NCBI GenBank assembly: GCA_021324465.1
Contig: JAJPJB010000042.1
Span: forward strand, 38,621 to 102,620
Reading direction: 5' to 3'
DNA length: 64,000 bases
From: Hyphomicrobiaceae bacterium
Lineage (GTDB): Bacteria > Pseudomonadota > Alphaproteobacteria > Rhizobiales > Xanthobacteraceae
The notes below the pieces were generated by a model. It had not been told where the DNA came from. It did no database searches and saw nothing but the letters and a program-made list of their open reading frames with translations. A program made the position numbers and the translations under genes. Shown piece by piece: positions 29,485-40,055 of this stretch (positions within the stretch are counted from its first letter, which is position 1; every line of letters starts with the position of its first letter).

Positions 29485-29922
29485 ATGTACGAGTGGATGA
29501 AGGCTTTCCATGTCATTGCGGTCATCGCCTGGATGGCGGGTATGCTCTACCTGCCGCGGCTATTCGTTTATCACTGCGCGGCCGAGAAGGGCTCAGCACA
29601 GTCGGAGACGTTCAAAGTCATGGAGCGCCGGCTGCTGCGTGGCATCATCAATCCGGCCATGATTGCGACCTGGCTATTGGGCCTGTGGCTGGCCTGGCAT
29701 GGGCCTGATTCTCGCTATGGCTGGTTCACCTCGGGCTGGCTCGAGGCCAAGCTTGTACTGGTGCTGGGGCTTTCGGCACTGCATGGCCTATTGGCCCGGT
29801 GGCGAAAAGACTTTGCCCGCGACAAGAATCGGCATTCGCAAAGATTCTATAGAATGATCAATGAGATACCGACCATTCTCATGATTGCAATCGTCATCCT
29901 CGTGGTGGTGAAACCGTTCTGA
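29485..29922 (+). CDS. hemJ: HemJ-type protoporphyrinogen IX oxidase
   Basis: A 145-residue integral membrane protein of the former UPF0093 family. It has four hydrophobic segments: AFHVIAVIAWMAGMLYLPRL, IINPAMIATWLLGLWLAWHG, WLEAKLVLVLGLSALHGLL and ILMIAIVILVVV. The conserved His is residue 9, and Lys/Arg residues sit near the RRLLRG and EAKL stretches. HemJ oxidises protoporphyrinogen IX in bacteria that lack HemG and HemY. Proximity to hemE supports the role. The ATG at 29485 follows a GGGAA site; a longer frame starts within hemE. Confidence 0.94.
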   Translation: MYEWMKAFHVIAVIAWMAGMLYLPRLFVYHCAAEKGSAQSETFKVMERRLLRGIINPAMIATWLLGLWLAWHGPDSRYGWFTSGWLEAKLVLVLGLSALHGLLARWRKDFARDKNRHSQRFYRMINEIPTILMIAIVILVVVKPF

Positions 29923-30135
29923 TTTTCGCGCGTTGCTAGGTGAAAAATCGGCGTCGGCGCTCGCCGGCACTTGCCTGAACTGCGGTCTTTTCCTATCTTT
30001 GGCTCATCCCACCGAACGTAGGCGGATGCAGTTGCGTTTTGGCTCCAGCGAATTGGGGCCGCCTGTGCATCGGGTCCGCGGCCTAAAGCCTTACTGCCCA
30101 AGACCTGTTGCAACCTGTCCTGCGATCTTCTCCTC

Positions 30136-30171
30136 CGCCAGCGACGCCGTGACCAAAGTCCGCCGCTGGCG
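30136..30171 (+). promoter_or_regulatory. hairpin in the rho leader
   Basis: An 8-bp perfect inverted repeat (CGCCAGCG at 30136-30143, CGCTGGCG at 30164-30171) with a 20-nt loop ends 20 nt before the rho ATG, just ahead of an AGGA ribosome site. The leader between hemJ and rho is about 270 bp with no gene. The repeat is seen in the sequence; a part in rho autoregulation is a guess based on rho being autoregulated elsewhere. Confidence 0.4.
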
Positions 30172-30191
30172 CAATTCCCATAGGACATTCT

Positions 30192-31457
30192 ATGCGTGAA
30201 ATGAAACTCCAAGAACTGAAGGCCAAGACTCCAGGCGAACTTGTGTCGTTCGCCGAGGAGCTTGAGGTCGAGAATGCTTCGACCATGCGCAAGCAGGAGC
30301 TGATGTTCGGCATCCTCAAGCAGCTCTCGGCGCGCGAGACCGACATCGTCGGCGAAGGCGTGGTCGAAGTCCTCCCTGACGGCTTCGGTTTTTTGCGTTC
30401 GCCCGAAGCAAACTATCTGCCGGGCCCCGACGACATCTATGTTTCGCCTTCGCAGATCCGCCGTTTTGGTTTGCGGACCGGCGACACGATCGACGGTCAT
30501 ATCCGCAGCCCGAAGGAAGGCGAACGCTACTTCGCTTTGCTCAAGGTTAACTCCCTTAATTTCGAGGACCCCGAGAAAGCGCGGCACAAGGTCAATTTCG
30601 ACAATCTGACGCCGCTCTATCCGGATGAGTGGTTGAAAATGGAATATGAGGATCCGACCAAAAAGGATCTCTCGGCGCGCGTCATTGATATCGTGGCGCC
30701 GGTCGGCAAAGGCCAGCGCGCCTTGATCGTGTCACCGCCGCGCACTGGGAAAACCGTGCTGTTGCAGAACATTGCCCACTCGATCACGCACAATCACCCG
30801 GAATGCTATCTGATCGTGCTGTTGATCGACGAGCGGCCGGAAGAAGTCACCGACATGCAGCGCTCGGTGAAGGGAGAGGTGATCTCCTCGACCTTCGATG
30901 AGCCTGCCGCGCGCCACGTCCAAGTCGCCGAGATGGTCATTGAGAAGGCCAAGCGGCTAGTCGAGCATGGTCGCGATGTGGTGATCCTGCTTGATTCGAT
31001 CACGCGCCTTGGCCGTGCCTACAACACCGTGGTGCCCTCCTCCGGCAAGGTTCTGACCGGCGGTGTTGACGCCAATGCGTTACAGCGCCCAAAGCGGTTC
31101 TTCGGCGCCGCGCGCAATATCGAGGAAGGCGGCTCGCTGACCATCATTGCCACGGCCCTGATCGACACCGGCAGCCGCATGGACGAAGTGATCTTCGAAG
31201 AATTCAAGGGCACTGGCAATTCGGAACTGATCCTCGACCGAAAGGTCGCCGACAAGCGCACCTTCCCGGCCATGGACATCACCCGTTCCGGTACCCGCAA
31301 GGAAGAACTGTTGGTGCCCCCGGATCAGCTCAAGAAAATGTATGTGCTGCGGCGCATTCTCAATCCAATGGGCACCATGGATGCCATGGACTTCCTGCTC
31401 GACAAGCTGCGCAACACCAAGAACAATGCCGAGTTCTTTGACTCGATGAATACGTAA
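30192..31457 (+). CDS. rho: transcription termination factor Rho
   Basis: A 421-residue hexameric RNA helicase/ATPase. The N-terminal Rho_N helices ([20 protein letters not shown]) are followed by the cold-shock-like RNA-binding domain with [21 protein letters not shown]. The ATPase core shows Walker [36 protein letters not shown], the [11 protein letters not shown]alker B/Q-loop region and [24 protein letters not shown] in two blocks. Length is typical. AGGA sits about 7 nt before the ATG. An unusually long leader with an 8-bp hairpin precedes it. Confidence 0.98.
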   Translation: MREMKLQELKAKTPGELVSFAEELEVENASTMRKQELMFGILKQLSARETDIVGEGVVEVLPDGFGFLRSPEANYLPGPDDIYVSPSQIRRFGLRTGDTIDGHIRSPKEGERYFALLKVNSLNFEDPEKARHKVNFDNLTPLYPDEWLKMEYEDPTKKDLSARVIDIVAPVGKGQRALIVSPPRTGKTVLLQNIAHSITHNHPECYLIVLLIDERPEEVTDMQRSVKGEVISSTFDEPAARHVQVAEMVIEKAKRLVEHGRDVVILLDSITRLGRAYNTVVPSSGKVLTGGVDANALQRPKRFFGAARNIEEGGSLTIIATALIDTGSRMDEVIFEEFKGTGNSELILDRKVADKRTFPAMDITRSGTRKEELLVPPDQLKKMYVLRRILNPMGTMDAMDFLLDKLRNTKNNAEFFDSMNT

Positions 31458-31477
31458 AAGCGCCAGGGTTGTCCCTA

Positions 31478-31738
31478 TTAGCCTTTTCCTTGCGGCAAAA
31501 CCTTGGCTGCGGTCATGGCCCCGATGTGGCGTGGGTTGAGCGCGATGTCAGGATCAACGAAGCACATGCCGCCCTTCCCCACCGCGCTTTCGCAGCCGGC
31601 AATTGTGGTGTAGCCGCACTCGATGACGGCATGGTCGCCGGTCGCATAGCCGCACCAATCCTCGGCTTTGGCGGCGGTCACCGCAAGCGTGGAAAGGATT
31701 GTCGCGAGAACGATGCCGCAACGGATCTCGTACAGCAT
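31478..31738 (-). CDS. DUF3551 small secreted protein
   Basis: An 86-residue precursor with a signal peptide (CGIVLATILSTLAVTAAKAED) and a cysteine-containing mature part including DWCGYATG, IAGCESAVGKGGMCFVDP and an NPRHIG-like tail. This matches the small DUF3551 family, abundant in Bradyrhizobium relatives and of unknown function. The ATG at 31738 has AGGAG about 9 nt upstream; the frame extends 15 codons further without a signal-peptide look. It converges on rho. Confidence 0.82.
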   Translation of the reverse strand: MLYEIRCGIVLATILSTLAVTAAKAEDWCGYATGDHAVIECGYTTIAGCESAVGKGGMCFVDPDIALNPRHIGAMTAAKVLPQGKG

Positions 31739-31803
31739 GAAGGAAATCTCCTGGCGCGCCCCCGGCGGACCCATAAAGCACAAAACGTGCGGGCATCAGC
31801 ACG

Positions 31804-33894
31804 TCAAGAATGTCGCACTGCGCCTGCGCTGCCGCTGCCAGAGTTCATTATCGCAGCCGTGGCGGCGGTAAGCTCCGCCGGCGTTTTTGCAGGCAGCGAG
31901 CAGCTTGCGCCGATGCAAACGAACGCTTGCGGGTCGCCGCCCGCCGAAATTTTCGCCCGCGCCGGATGCGCTTGCGGCAACGCCTCGGCGGCCGGCGCGT
32001 AAAGCACGATGCGATCAAGTGGCGGCATCCGACGCGCAATAGCGAGCAGCGCCTGCGCGGCAGGCCCTTGTCCCGTCACCACGATCTCCGCCGCGCGTAA
32101 GCGCAGGTCGATGGCGTTCAGCAGCGCCATGTGCATGTAGAGATTGTCGGCGACGGACGGCGCAATAGCCGCGATCATCCGGTCGGCTCTGTCGCGCCAC
32201 TGCTCGTCGCCGGCCAACAGGGCAAGCCGCACAAGATTTTGCGCGACGACCGCATTGTGATTGGGCGTCGCTTCATCGGTGGTAGCGGCGGGACGAACGA
32301 CCAGGCCTTCAGCATCGGAAGCAGTCAGGTAATAGGTGCCCGTGCCGCTATTGAGATAGTCGCGATCAAGCGCGCGCTGCCAAGCAAGCGCGCAATCCAG
32401 GTAGTGATCCCGGCCGGTCGCTTCATAGAGCGCGAGCGCGGCACGAATCATTGCCGCGAAATCCGAGGCCAAGCCGGGAAATTTGAGTTTACCGTCGCGC
32501 CAAGAATGTCCAAGGCGATCGCCGCGGGTCATATTTTGCGCGATGAAGTTGAAAGCTCGCGCGGCGATCTCGAGCCAGGATGGTTCGTCGAACATAAGCC
32601 CCGCATTGGCGAGCGCCGCAATCATCAGTCCGTTCCAGTCGGCCAGCACCTTATCGTCGAGGCCTGGGCGAACGCGCGCGTTGCGCACGTGCAGAAGCTT
32701 TTCGCGCAAGCCGGCAAGGCGAGTCTCATCCGCTTCGGTCCGCGGCGGCGACTTGAGGCGGTTGAGAATATTGTGGCCTTCAAAATTGCCGGGCGGCGTC
32801 ACATCGTAATGGCGGGAGAAGAACTCGCCGTCTTCGATGCCGAGCTGCCGAATCACATCGTCATAGGACCAGATGTAAAACTTGCCTTCCTCGCCCTCCG
32901 AATCGGCATCCAGTGATGCCGCGAAGGCGCCGTCGCCTGTCGTCATTTCGCGAGCGAGCCAGCCCACGGTTTCATAGGCGCGCTGGCGGTAAAGCGGCCT
33001 GCGGCCGCGCGTAAAAGCAATCGCCAGAAGCTCAAGGAGTTGTGCATTGTCGTAGAGCATTTTTTCGAAATGCGGCACCAGCCAGCGCTCATCGACCGAG
33101 TAGCGCGAGAAGCCGCCGCCAAGGTGATCATAGATGCCGCCCTCGCAGATATGATCCAGGCTGATCTCGACGGCGGCGAAATAGCGCGTTTCGCCCGTGC
33201 GCAGACCAGCACGCCAAAGCAGCTCGAAGAGAGCGGCCTGCGGAAATTTCGGTGCGCCGCGCGTGCCGCCATTGACCGGGTCGATAATGGCGGCGAACTG
33301 ATGCGCCGCATTGTCGAGCCCGGCACGTCCAATTATCGCCGTCTCGCCGCGACGCGCAGTCGCGGCAAGCCGCTCCATCAGCGCGGCGCGATTCTGCTCG
33401 ATCTTTTGCGGCTCTTCACGAAACAGCCGCGCAATCTCGTGCAGCACATCGACGAAGGCCGGCTTGCCATACCGCGATATCTTCGGAAAATAGGTGCCGC
33501 CCCAGATTGGTTCGCCGTCAGGCGTAAGAAACATTGTCAACGGCCAGCCGCCATGCTCGCCGAGATGGTGGAGCGCCGCCATATAGATCTGGTCGATGTC
33601 CGGCCGCTCTTCGCGATCGACTTTGATGTTGACGAACAGACTGTTCATCACCTGCGCGGTAGCTTCGTCCTCAAAACTCTCGTGCGCCATGACGTGGCAC
33701 CAGTGGCATGCGGCATAGCCGACCGAGAGCAAGATGGGCTTGTTGTGCCGTTTCGCCTCGGCCAGCGCCTCCGGACTCCACGGCCACCAATCGACCGGAT
33801 TGTCCTTGTGCTGGAGGAGGTATGGGCTTGTTTCTTTTGCAAGGCGGTTCTCACGCGTGGCTTGCGGGGGAGTGGGGTGCGGTGCATTTGACAT
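31804..33894 (-). CDS. thioredoxin-like DUF255 / YyaL (SSP411-like) protein
   Basis: A 696-residue protein. The N-terminal thioredoxin-like domain carries the signature [17 protein letters not shown], then [19 protein letters not shown] with a CHWC active-site motif. It is followed by an alpha/alpha-toroid resembling glycosidases and N-acylglucosamine epimerases ([39 protein letters not shown]). The family is widespread (human SPATA20) and its reaction is unknown. ATG 33894 is used; GTG 33921 is a longer alternative. It is divergent from mnmE by 69 bp. Confidence 0.9.
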   Translation of the reverse strand: MSNAPHPTPPQATRENRLAKETSPYLLQHKDNPVDWWPWSPEALAEAKRHNKPILLSVGYAACHWCHVMAHESFEDEATAQVMNSLFVNIKVDREERPDIDQIYMAALHHLGEHGGWPLTMFLTPDGEPIWGGTYFPKISRYGKPAFVDVLHEIARLFREEPQKIEQNRAALMERLAATARRGETAIIGRAGLDNAAHQFAAIIDPVNGGTRGAPKFPQAALFELLWRAGLRTGETRYFAAVEISLDHICEGGIYDHLGGGFSRYSVDERWLVPHFEKMLYDNAQLLELLAIAFTRGRRPLYRQRAYETVGWLAREMTTGDGAFAASLDADSEGEEGKFYIWSYDDVIRQLGIEDGEFFSRHYDVTPPGNFEGHNILNRLKSPPRTEADETRLAGLREKLLHVRNARVRPGLDDKVLADWNGLMIAALANAGLMFDEPSWLEIAARAFNFIAQNMTRGDRLGHSWRDGKLKFPGLASDFAAMIRAALALYEATGRDHYLDCALAWQRALDRDYLNSGTGTYYLTASDAEGLVVRPAATTDEATPNHNAVVAQNLVRLALLAGDEQWRDRADRMIAAIAPSVADNLYMHMALLNAIDLRLRAAEIVVTGQGPAAQALLAIARRMPPLDRIVLYAPAAEALPQAHPARAKISAGGDPQAFVCIGASCSLPAKTPAELTAATAAIMNSGSGSAGAVRHS

Positions 33895-33963
33895 AGCGTC
33901 ACCGTAGCAAGGCATCGACACGGCGCGAAGCGCAGCCCGCGAAGTTAACGTGAACCGCCCATC

Positions 33964-35325
33964 ATGTCGGATCGTTCCACCATCTTTGCCCTTTCCTCAG
34001 GCCGTCCGCCGGCGGCCATTGCGGTGGTGCGGATCTCGGGCCCTCAGGCCGGACCTGTGCTGGCGAAGCTAACCGGCCGTGTGCCAGAAGCGCGCAAAGC
34101 GGCGCTGGTGCGGGTCCGGGCCCCCCTGAGCGGTGAGGTCATTGATGAAGCGCTTGCGCTTTGGTTTCCGGCGCCGCGCAGCGAAACTGGCGAAGATGTC
34201 GCCGAACTGCAATTGCATGGCGGCCACGCGGTGATCGCGGCAGTTTTGGATGCGCTTGGGACGATGCCGGGCTGTCGTCTCGCCGAACCGGGCGAGTTTA
34301 CACGCCGGGCTTTCGAAGCGGGGCGGCTCGACCTGACCGCTGTTGAAGGCCTCGGTGATCTTATTGCTGCAGAAACACCGGCGCAGCGACGGCAGGCCTT
34401 TCGGCAATTGAAGGGCCTGATTGGGGACCAGGCCGAGGCCTGGCGGGAGCAACTGGTCGAAGCATTGGCGCTGGTTGAAGCGCGGATCGACTTTTCCGAC
34501 GAAGCCGACGTGCCGGAGAACTTGATCACTCCCGCTGTTCGTGCGACGCAGCAATTGCGCCGCGAGATCGCGGCAAAACTTGCGGATGGGGGCAGGGGAG
34601 AGCGGTTGCGCGAAGGCCTCGTGGTCGCAATTGCCGGACCGCCGAATGCCGGGAAGTCAACCCTGCTCAACCGCCTGGCACGGCGGGAGGCGGCGATCGT
34701 CTCGCCCTATGCCGGCACCACGCGCGATGTGATCGAAGTGCATCTCAGCCTTGATAACTATCCCGTCACCCTGCTGGACACCGCGGGCATTCGTGAGAGC
34801 GTCGAGCCGGTCGAACGCGAAGGAGTCATGCGGGCGCAAGCGCGTGCTGCAAGTGCGGATCTTGTCCTCTGGGTCGTTGACGCGGCAGAGGGCGACGGCG
34901 CCGCGCAACCGCCGGAGACATTGAAAAATGCCGAGTTGTGGGTGGTCCGCAACAAGATCGACCTGGTCAAGGACTCAGCCAAAGACCTACCAAAAAGAAG
35001 TGGATGCAAGTTCATTTATTCGATTTCGGCTCAGCAAGGAGAGGGTGTTGAGACACTGGTGACGGCTGTAGCCAAGCATGCACGTGCGTTTTTCGCCCCA
35101 AGTGAGTCGAGCATTGTAACGCGTGCCCGCCACCGCCAGGCGCTAGAACAGACGCTGTCGGCTTTGGATCGCGCGATCGCGCAAGCCGCAAATGGCGCGG
35201 ACTGCGAGGAACTGGTCGCAGAGGAATTGCGCGCAGCGGCGATGGCTCTTGGCCGGTTGACCGGACGCGTCGATGTTGAGGATGTTCTGGACGTAATCTT
35301 TCGCGACTTCTGCATTGGTAAATAA
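33964..35325 (+). CDS. mnmE: tRNA modification GTPase MnmE (TrmE)
   Basis: A 453-residue GTPase that, with MnmG, installs the 5-carboxymethylaminomethyl group on wobble U34 of tRNAs. The N-terminal folate-binding domain begins [20 protein letters not shown]. The G domain has G1 GPPNAGKS (residues 225-232), the G3 motif DTAG in [12 protein letters not shown], and NKID. The C-terminus ends with the catalytic Cys in DFCIGK. Its partner gene mnmG follows, after a leader that holds a parS site. Confidence 0.97.
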   Translation: MSDRSTIFALSSGRPPAAIAVVRISGPQAGPVLAKLTGRVPEARKAALVRVRAPLSGEVIDEALALWFPAPRSETGEDVAELQLHGGHAVIAAVLDALGTMPGCRLAEPGEFTRRAFEAGRLDLTAVEGLGDLIAAETPAQRRQAFRQLKGLIGDQAEAWREQLVEALALVEARIDFSDEADVPENLITPAVRATQQLRREIAAKLADGGRGERLREGLVVAIAGPPNAGKSTLLNRLARREAAIVSPYAGTTRDVIEVHLSLDNYPVTLLDTAGIRESVEPVEREGVMRAQARAASADLVLWVVDAAEGDGAAQPPETLKNAELWVVRNKIDLVKDSAKDLPKRSGCKFIYSISAQQGEGVETLVTAVAKHARAFFAPSESSIVTRARHRQALEQTLSALDRAIAQAANGADCEELVAEELRAAAMALGRLTGRVDVEDVLDVIFRDFCIGK

Positions 35326-35408
35326 TTGGTTGATCATCCTTTGCACGGTCTACCGGACTGGGCCTTGCTCGCGGGCATCAAGACCGCCGTTGATCGACCG
35401 GGCTCTCG

Positions 35409-35424
35409 TGTTTCACGTGAAACG
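35409..35424. other. parS centromere-like site 1
   Basis: TGTTTCACGTGAAACG matches the parS consensus TGTTTCACGTGAAACA at 15 of 16 positions and is almost perfectly palindromic. It lies in the mnmE-mnmG gap, 79 bp before the mnmG ATG and about 3.6 kb before parB. ParB should bind here and load as a CTP clamp. Confidence 0.9.
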
Positions 35425-35502
35425 GTCCGATCCTCAGGAATCGGAATATTTTGACCGTCAATTTCGCGTTGGATACAACGGCCGGCATCCTTGGAGATCC
35501 CG

Positions 35503-37386
35503 ATGGGCGTGCGCTTCGATGTGATTGTCGTTGGCGGCGGTCACGCCGGCTGCGAGGCGGCGAGCGCTGCCGCGCGGATCGGCGCGCGCACCTCGCTTAT
35601 CACGCAGCGCTTTGCGACAGTCGGCGCCATGTCGTGCAATCCGTCGATTGGCGGATTGGGCAAAGGCCATCTTGTTCGCGAGATTGATGCTCTCGACGGC
35701 CTGATGGGTCGCGTTGCCGATGCCAGCGGCATACAGTTTCGTGTGCTCAATCGCCGCAAGGGCCCGGCGGTGCGCGGGCCGCGTGCTCAGGCCGATCGCA
35801 AGCTCTATGCGGCGGCCATGCAGTCAGCGATTCGAGACAGCGTGGGCTTGGAGGTGATCGAAGGCGAGGTCGACGACTTGACCTTGGAAGATGGCGCGCC
35901 TGGTGTGCGGCTCGCGGACGGCCGGACCTTTGGCGCCGCTGCGGTCGTTCTCACGACCGGGACTTTTCTGCGTGGCTTGATCCATATCGGCGAGCGCCAA
36001 ATTCCGGCGGGGCGGGTCGGTGAGGCACCCGCGCTTGGCCTTTCAATGACGCTCGAACGGGCAGGGTTTCGACTAGGCCGCCTTAAGACCGGGACGCCGC
36101 CACGATTGGATGGCAGGACCGTCGACTGGCAGTCGCTTGAAATGCAGCCGGGCGATGATCCGCCGGAACCGTTTTCGGTTCTGACCGAGCGTATCGTCAA
36201 CCCGCAGATCCAGTGCGCCATTACCCGCACCACGCCGGTGACCCACGAAATTATCCGAAAAAATGTCCATCGCTCTCCCATGTATTCTGGCCAGATCACG
36301 AGTCGCGGGCCGCGATATTGCCCCTCGATCGAGGACAAGATCGTGCGCTTTGGTGAGCGTGACGGGCATCAGATTTTTCTTGAGCCGGAGGGTCTCGACG
36401 ACACCACGGTTTATCCAAACGGCATATCGACATCGCTGCCGGAGGACGTCCAGGCTGCGGTCGTGGCCTCGATCCCAGGTCTGCAGGAAGCCAGGATCAT
36501 TCGGCCCGGTTATGCGATCGAATATGATTATGTCGATCCGCGCGAGCTCACGCCATGGTTGGAGGCCAAGCGCCTGCCGGGGCTATTCTTAGCGGGGCAG
36601 ATCAACGGCACGACCGGCTACGAAGAAGCAGCGGCGCAGGGTCTGGTTGCTGGCGTGAATGCTGCGGCAAGAGCGGGTGGGGGAGAGCCTGTCATGTTCG
36701 ACCGCGCCGAAGGCTATCTCGGCGTGATGATCGATGATTTGGTCACACGCGGCGTGAGCGAGCCATATCGGATGTTCACGTCGCGCGCCGAGTATCGGCT
36801 GACCTTGCGTGCTGACAATGCCGATCAGCGACTGACCGGCAAAGGCATCGCGCTTGGGTGCGTCGGTCCAGAGCGAGCCCGCAAGCATCGCGACAAGATG
36901 GCATTGCTTGATACGGCGCGACAGATGGCCCGATCGCTGACGGTTACTCCGACCGATGCGGCACGGTGCGGCGTGTCACTGCGCAAGGACGGCCAACGGC
37001 GTACGGCCTTCGATCTGCTCTCTTACCCGAACCTTGCGATGTCCGATCTGGCGCAGATTTGGCCGGAACTCGGCAAGCTGGATCGCAAGATCGCCGATCA
37101 GGTCGAAATTGACGCGAAGTACGACGTTTATCTGGGCCGACAGGCCGCCGATATCGAATCCTATCGGCGAGATGAAAGTCTCGTGCTCAGCGATGACCTC
37201 GATTATGGTACGCTACCTGGTCTATCCAATGAGGTTCGGCACAAGCTGCAGGCGCACCGCCCAAGGACCATCGGCCAAGCCAGCCGCATCGATGGCATGA
37301 CTCCCGCCGCATTGACGCTGCTTGTTGCACATGTCCGCCGGCATCAGCGCAAGGCAAGTTCGAACAGAGATCGCGGAGCCGCGTGA
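35503..37386 (+). CDS. mnmG: tRNA uridine-5-carboxymethylaminomethyl synthesis enzyme MnmG (GidA)
   Basis: A 627-residue FAD protein, partner of MnmE. The dinucleotide-binding loop is [19 protein letters not shown] (glycines 11-13 and 16). Family markers are [18 protein letters not shown] and [39 protein letters not shown] and the C-terminal [23 protein letters not shown] 35503 has GGAG about 7 nt upstream; a TTG 12 nt earlier is less likely. The stop overlaps the GTG start of rsmG. Confidence 0.97.
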   Translation: MGVRFDVIVVGGGHAGCEAASAAARIGARTSLITQRFATVGAMSCNPSIGGLGKGHLVREIDALDGLMGRVADASGIQFRVLNRRKGPAVRGPRAQADRKLYAAAMQSAIRDSVGLEVIEGEVDDLTLEDGAPGVRLADGRTFGAAAVVLTTGTFLRGLIHIGERQIPAGRVGEAPALGLSMTLERAGFRLGRLKTGTPPRLDGRTVDWQSLEMQPGDDPPEPFSVLTERIVNPQIQCAITRTTPVTHEIIRKNVHRSPMYSGQITSRGPRYCPSIEDKIVRFGERDGHQIFLEPEGLDDTTVYPNGISTSLPEDVQAAVVASIPGLQEARIIRPGYAIEYDYVDPRELTPWLEAKRLPGLFLAGQINGTTGYEEAAAQGLVAGVNAAARAGGGEPVMFDRAEGYLGVMIDDLVTRGVSEPYRMFTSRAEYRLTLRADNADQRLTGKGIALGCVGPERARKHRDKMALLDTARQMARSLTVTPTDAARCGVSLRKDGQRRTAFDLLSYPNLAMSDLAQIWPELGKLDRKIADQVEIDAKYDVYLGRQAADIESYRRDESLVLSDDLDYGTLPGLSNEVRHKLQAHRPRTIGQASRIDGMTPAALTLLVAHVRRHQRKASSNRDRGAA

Positions 37387-38075
37387 TGGGCGCGCTTCTG
37401 CGGCGCAAGCCCCTTCACGATACTCGCGCCAGCGCAAGCGAGCTTGCAGCGGACCGCGAACATGCACTGGCTCTCATGCCCGTTTCACGTGAAACACTGG
37501 AGCGCCTAGATCGCTTCGTCGAGCTTCTGTTGGAGTGGCAGCGCCACACCAACCTGATCGCTCCATCGACCGAGCGCGTGATCTGGACGCGGCACATTGC
37601 CGATTCTTTACAGGTTCTCGCCTTGGCTCGAGAGGCAAGAGTGTGGGTCGATCTTGGTTCGGGAGCCGGCTTTCCCGGCTTGATCATAGCGTGCGCCCTC
37701 GCGGATGAGCCCGGTGCTCGCGTGCATCTTGTGGAGAGCATCGGCAAAAAGGCGACGTTTCTGCGCGAGGCGATTCGGCTCACGGCCGCGCCGGCGGATG
37801 TGCACGCCATGCGCATTGCCGATTTCGTTAAGCATGCACCCAAGCACATCGACGTGGTAACCGCGCGCGCCCTTGCGCCTCTGCCAAAACTCTTTCGTGA
37901 AGCCTATCCGCTGTTGAAAAGCGGCACAAAGGGCGTGTTTCCAAAGGGACAAGATATTGCCGCTGAATTGACCGAAGCCGCTAAATATTGGAACATAAAG
38001 GCCGCCTCTGTCCCGAGCCGGACCGATCCTCGATCCCGGATCGTGGTGGTGGAGAGCATCACACCGTCGGTTTAG
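37383..38075 (+). CDS. rsmG: 16S rRNA (guanine(527)-N7)-methyltransferase
   Basis: A 230-residue SAM-dependent methyltransferase. [28 protein letters not shown] is split over two blocks near the N-terminus, and motif I is [16 protein letters not shown], followed by [17 protein letters not shown] and [11 protein letters not shown]. Translation may begin at GTG 37383, overlapping the mnmG stop, or at the ATG directly after it. A parS site is embedded in codons for PVSRET near residue 35, so the coding sequence serves two purposes here. Confidence 0.95.
   Translation: MMGALLRRKPLHDTRASASELAADREHALALMPVSRETLERLDRFVELLLEWQRHTNLIAPSTERVIWTRHIADSLQVLALAREARVWVDLGSGAGFPGLIIACALADEPGARVHLVESIGKKATFLREAIRLTAAPADVHAMRIADFVKHAPKHIDVVTARALAPLPKLFREAYPLLKSGTKGVFPKGQDIAAELTEAAKYWNIKAASVPSRTDPRSRIVVVESITPSV
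37481..37496. other. parS site 2, inside rsmG
   Basis: CGTTTCACGTGAAACA matches the 16-bp parS consensus at 15 positions. It is read in frame as the codons of PVSRET in rsmG, so protein and DNA-binding constraints overlap. It lies about 650 bp before parA and 2.07 kb from site 1. Confidence 0.9.
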
Positions 38076-38134
38076 CTGTTGGAATTCATCGATCTCTGAT
38101 TGTGGGCTGACTGACCGAGCAGCTTGGACCCGCC

Positions 38135-38998
38135 ATGATCAACGAACTGCCTGAGCAGACCGTCCTCACCGCCCCCGAGGACGCGATTGCGCTACATCCC
38201 GCCAAGCCGCCGCGCGTGCTTGCGGTCGCCAATCAGAAAGGCGGAGTCGGCAAGACGACGACCGCTATCAATCTTGGCACCGCTTTGGCCGCCATAGGCG
38301 AGGACGTGCTGATTATCGATCTTGACCCGCAAGGCAATGCCTCAACCGGTCTCGGCATCGATCGCCGCAACCGACAATATTCGACCTACGACGTATTGAC
38401 CGGTGAAGCAGCCTTACGCGACGCGATCGTTGCGACCGCCGTGCCACGACTTCATCTTGCGCCGTCCACACTCGATCTGTCCGGGCTCGAGCTTGAGATC
38501 GGACAGGCGCGCGATCGTGCATATCGTCTGCGCAGCGCCCTGTCGCCGCTCAACAGCGTCGGGGGGATGCGATGCACTTATGTGCTGGTGGACTGCCCAC
38601 CCTCGCTTAATCTGTTGACGGTCAACGCCATGGCGGCGGCGAACGCGATCCTGGTGCCGCTGCAATGTGAGTTTTTCGCGCTCGAAGGCCTCTCGCAACT
38701 GCTCAAAACCGTCGAATCGGTCCGCCAGCAACTCAATCCGGATCTGACGATTCATGGCATCGTGCTCACCATGTTCGACGCGCGCAACAATTTGTCGGGC
38801 CAGGTCGTCGCCGACGTGCGTGAATTTATGGGATCCAAGGTTTACGACACGATCATTCCGCGCAATGTGCGCGTGTCGGAAGCGCCGTCCTACGGCAAGC
38901 CCGTTCTTGTCTACGATCTCAAATGCAGCGGCAGCGAAGCCTATCTGCGGCTCGCGACCGAAATCATCCAACGCGAAAAACAACTTTGTGCGGGATGA
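38135..38998 (+). CDS. parA: chromosome partitioning ATPase ParA
   Basis: A 287-residue Soj/ParA-type ATPase. The deviant Walker A is KGGVGKTTTAIN (K35 signature Lys, K40), after VLAVANQ. It is followed by IDLDPQGNASTGLGI (Walker A' Asp), VLVDCPPSLNLLTVNAM and VPLQCEFFALEGLSQLL. A short N-terminal extension precedes the ATPase core, as in other Hyphomicrobiales. With parB and the two nearby parS sites it forms the origin-segregation system. It is about 9.7 kb from the predicted oriC. Confidence 0.97.
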   Translation: MINELPEQTVLTAPEDAIALHPAKPPRVLAVANQKGGVGKTTTAINLGTALAAIGEDVLIIDLDPQGNASTGLGIDRRNRQYSTYDVLTGEAALRDAIVATAVPRLHLAPSTLDLSGLELEIGQARDRAYRLRSALSPLNSVGGMRCTYVLVDCPPSLNLLTVNAMAAANAILVPLQCEFFALEGLSQLLKTVESVRQQLNPDLTIHGIVLTMFDARNNLSGQVVADVREFMGSKVYDTIIPRNVRVSEAPSYGKPVLVYDLKCSGSEAYLRLATEIIQREKQLCAG

Positions 38999-39033
38999 GG
39001 CTTTGAGTGACTGACAGTTTTGGGAAGGCGGCG

Positions 39034-39909
39034 ATGGCGGAAGAGCGATCGCGACTGGGCCGCGGGCTTGCCGCACTCATCGGCGAAGTCTCGGCCGAAG
39101 CATCAGCCGAGCGGCCGCGCGGCCAGCGCCGCTTGCCGACCGCCGCATTGCGGCCGAATGCGCGCAATCCGCGCCGCACCTTCTCCGCGACAGAACTCGA
39201 TGAATTGGTCGCTTCGCTGCGCGAGCGCGGCGTCATACAACCGATTATAGCGAGGCCGCTGCGCGGCGCCGGCGACGCTTACGAGATCATCGCAGGCGAG
39301 CGGCGCTGGCGCGCCGCGCAACGCGCCGGCCTTCATGAAGTGCCCGTCGTCGTCATCGAAGCGACGGACGCCGAGGCGCTGCAGATCGCCATTATCGAGA
39401 ACGTCCAACGCGCCGATCTCAATCCGCTCGAAGAAGCGGAAGGCTACCGCGCCTTGATGGATGAGTTCGGCAACAGCCAAGACGACATCGCTAAAATCAT
39501 CGGCAAGAGCCGCAGCCATGTTGCCAATACGCTGCGGCTTTTGAAACTTCCCGACACCGTGAAAACCCATATTCATTCCGGCAAGCTCACGGCTGGGCAT
39601 GCGCGCATGCTGATCGGTCAGCCCGACGCCGAAGCGCTCGCCGAGGAGATTGTTGCGCGCGGCCTCAATGTCCGCCAGGTCGAGGCGCTGGCGCGCGATG
39701 AGAGCCAAAAGCGCGCAAAGAGCAATGGCCACCGCCGGCGCAAACGGATCGAAAAGGCCGCCGACCTGATCGCAATCGAAAAGCGAATTTCAGATGCGTT
39801 GGGCTTGGCCGTGAACATTGAGCACGGCGAGCGCGGCGGAACGGTTACGATCCGTTATCGCAATCTCGATCAGCTTGATGAAGTACTGCGTCGGCTGGAA
39901 AGAAATTAA
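39034..39909 (+). CDS. parB: chromosome partitioning protein ParB (CTP-dependent clamp)
   Basis: A 291-residue ParB. The N-terminus RSRLGRGLAALIGE is the ParA-interacting motif. The CTP-binding fold includes the GERRWRAAQRAGL motif and the ENVQRADLNPLEEAEGY motif. The helix-turn-helix has IAKIIGKSRSHVANTLRLLKLP, and a C-terminal dimer domain ends LDEVLRRLERN. ATG 39034 has GGAAGG about 5 nt upstream; a GTG 27 nt earlier is possible. It follows parA after about 35 nt. Confidence 0.97.
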   Translation: MAEERSRLGRGLAALIGEVSAEASAERPRGQRRLPTAALRPNARNPRRTFSATELDELVASLRERGVIQPIIARPLRGAGDAYEIIAGERRWRAAQRAGLHEVPVVVIEATDAEALQIAIIENVQRADLNPLEEAEGYRALMDEFGNSQDDIAKIIGKSRSHVANTLRLLKLPDTVKTHIHSGKLTAGHARMLIGQPDAEALAEEIVARGLNVRQVEALARDESQKRAKSNGHRRRKRIEKAADLIAIEKRISDALGLAVNIEHGERGGTVTIRYRNLDQLDEVLRRLERN

Positions 39910-40000
39910 ATTAGCCAGCCGTGTTGAGTCTGGATTGTTGCAAGCGCGGCCCGATCCGGATCGATAGGGAATGAAGAGTGCGTTGCATCACCGCGAAAAC

Positions 40001-40032
40001 AAAAGACCGGCCAAGCGGAGCGACCGGCCTTT
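40001..40032 (-). terminator. candidate terminator after the 40056-40511 gene
   Basis: On the minus strand an A-rich lead is followed by GGCCGGTC, a 9-nt loop and a second GGCCGGTC, then four T. The arms pair over about 11 bp only if two G-U pairs are allowed, which holds for the minus-strand transcript and not the plus. It lies 24 nt beyond the stop of the minus-strand gene. Confidence 0.5.
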
Positions 40033-40055
40033 CACGCGCGTGCGGTGCGCGATTG

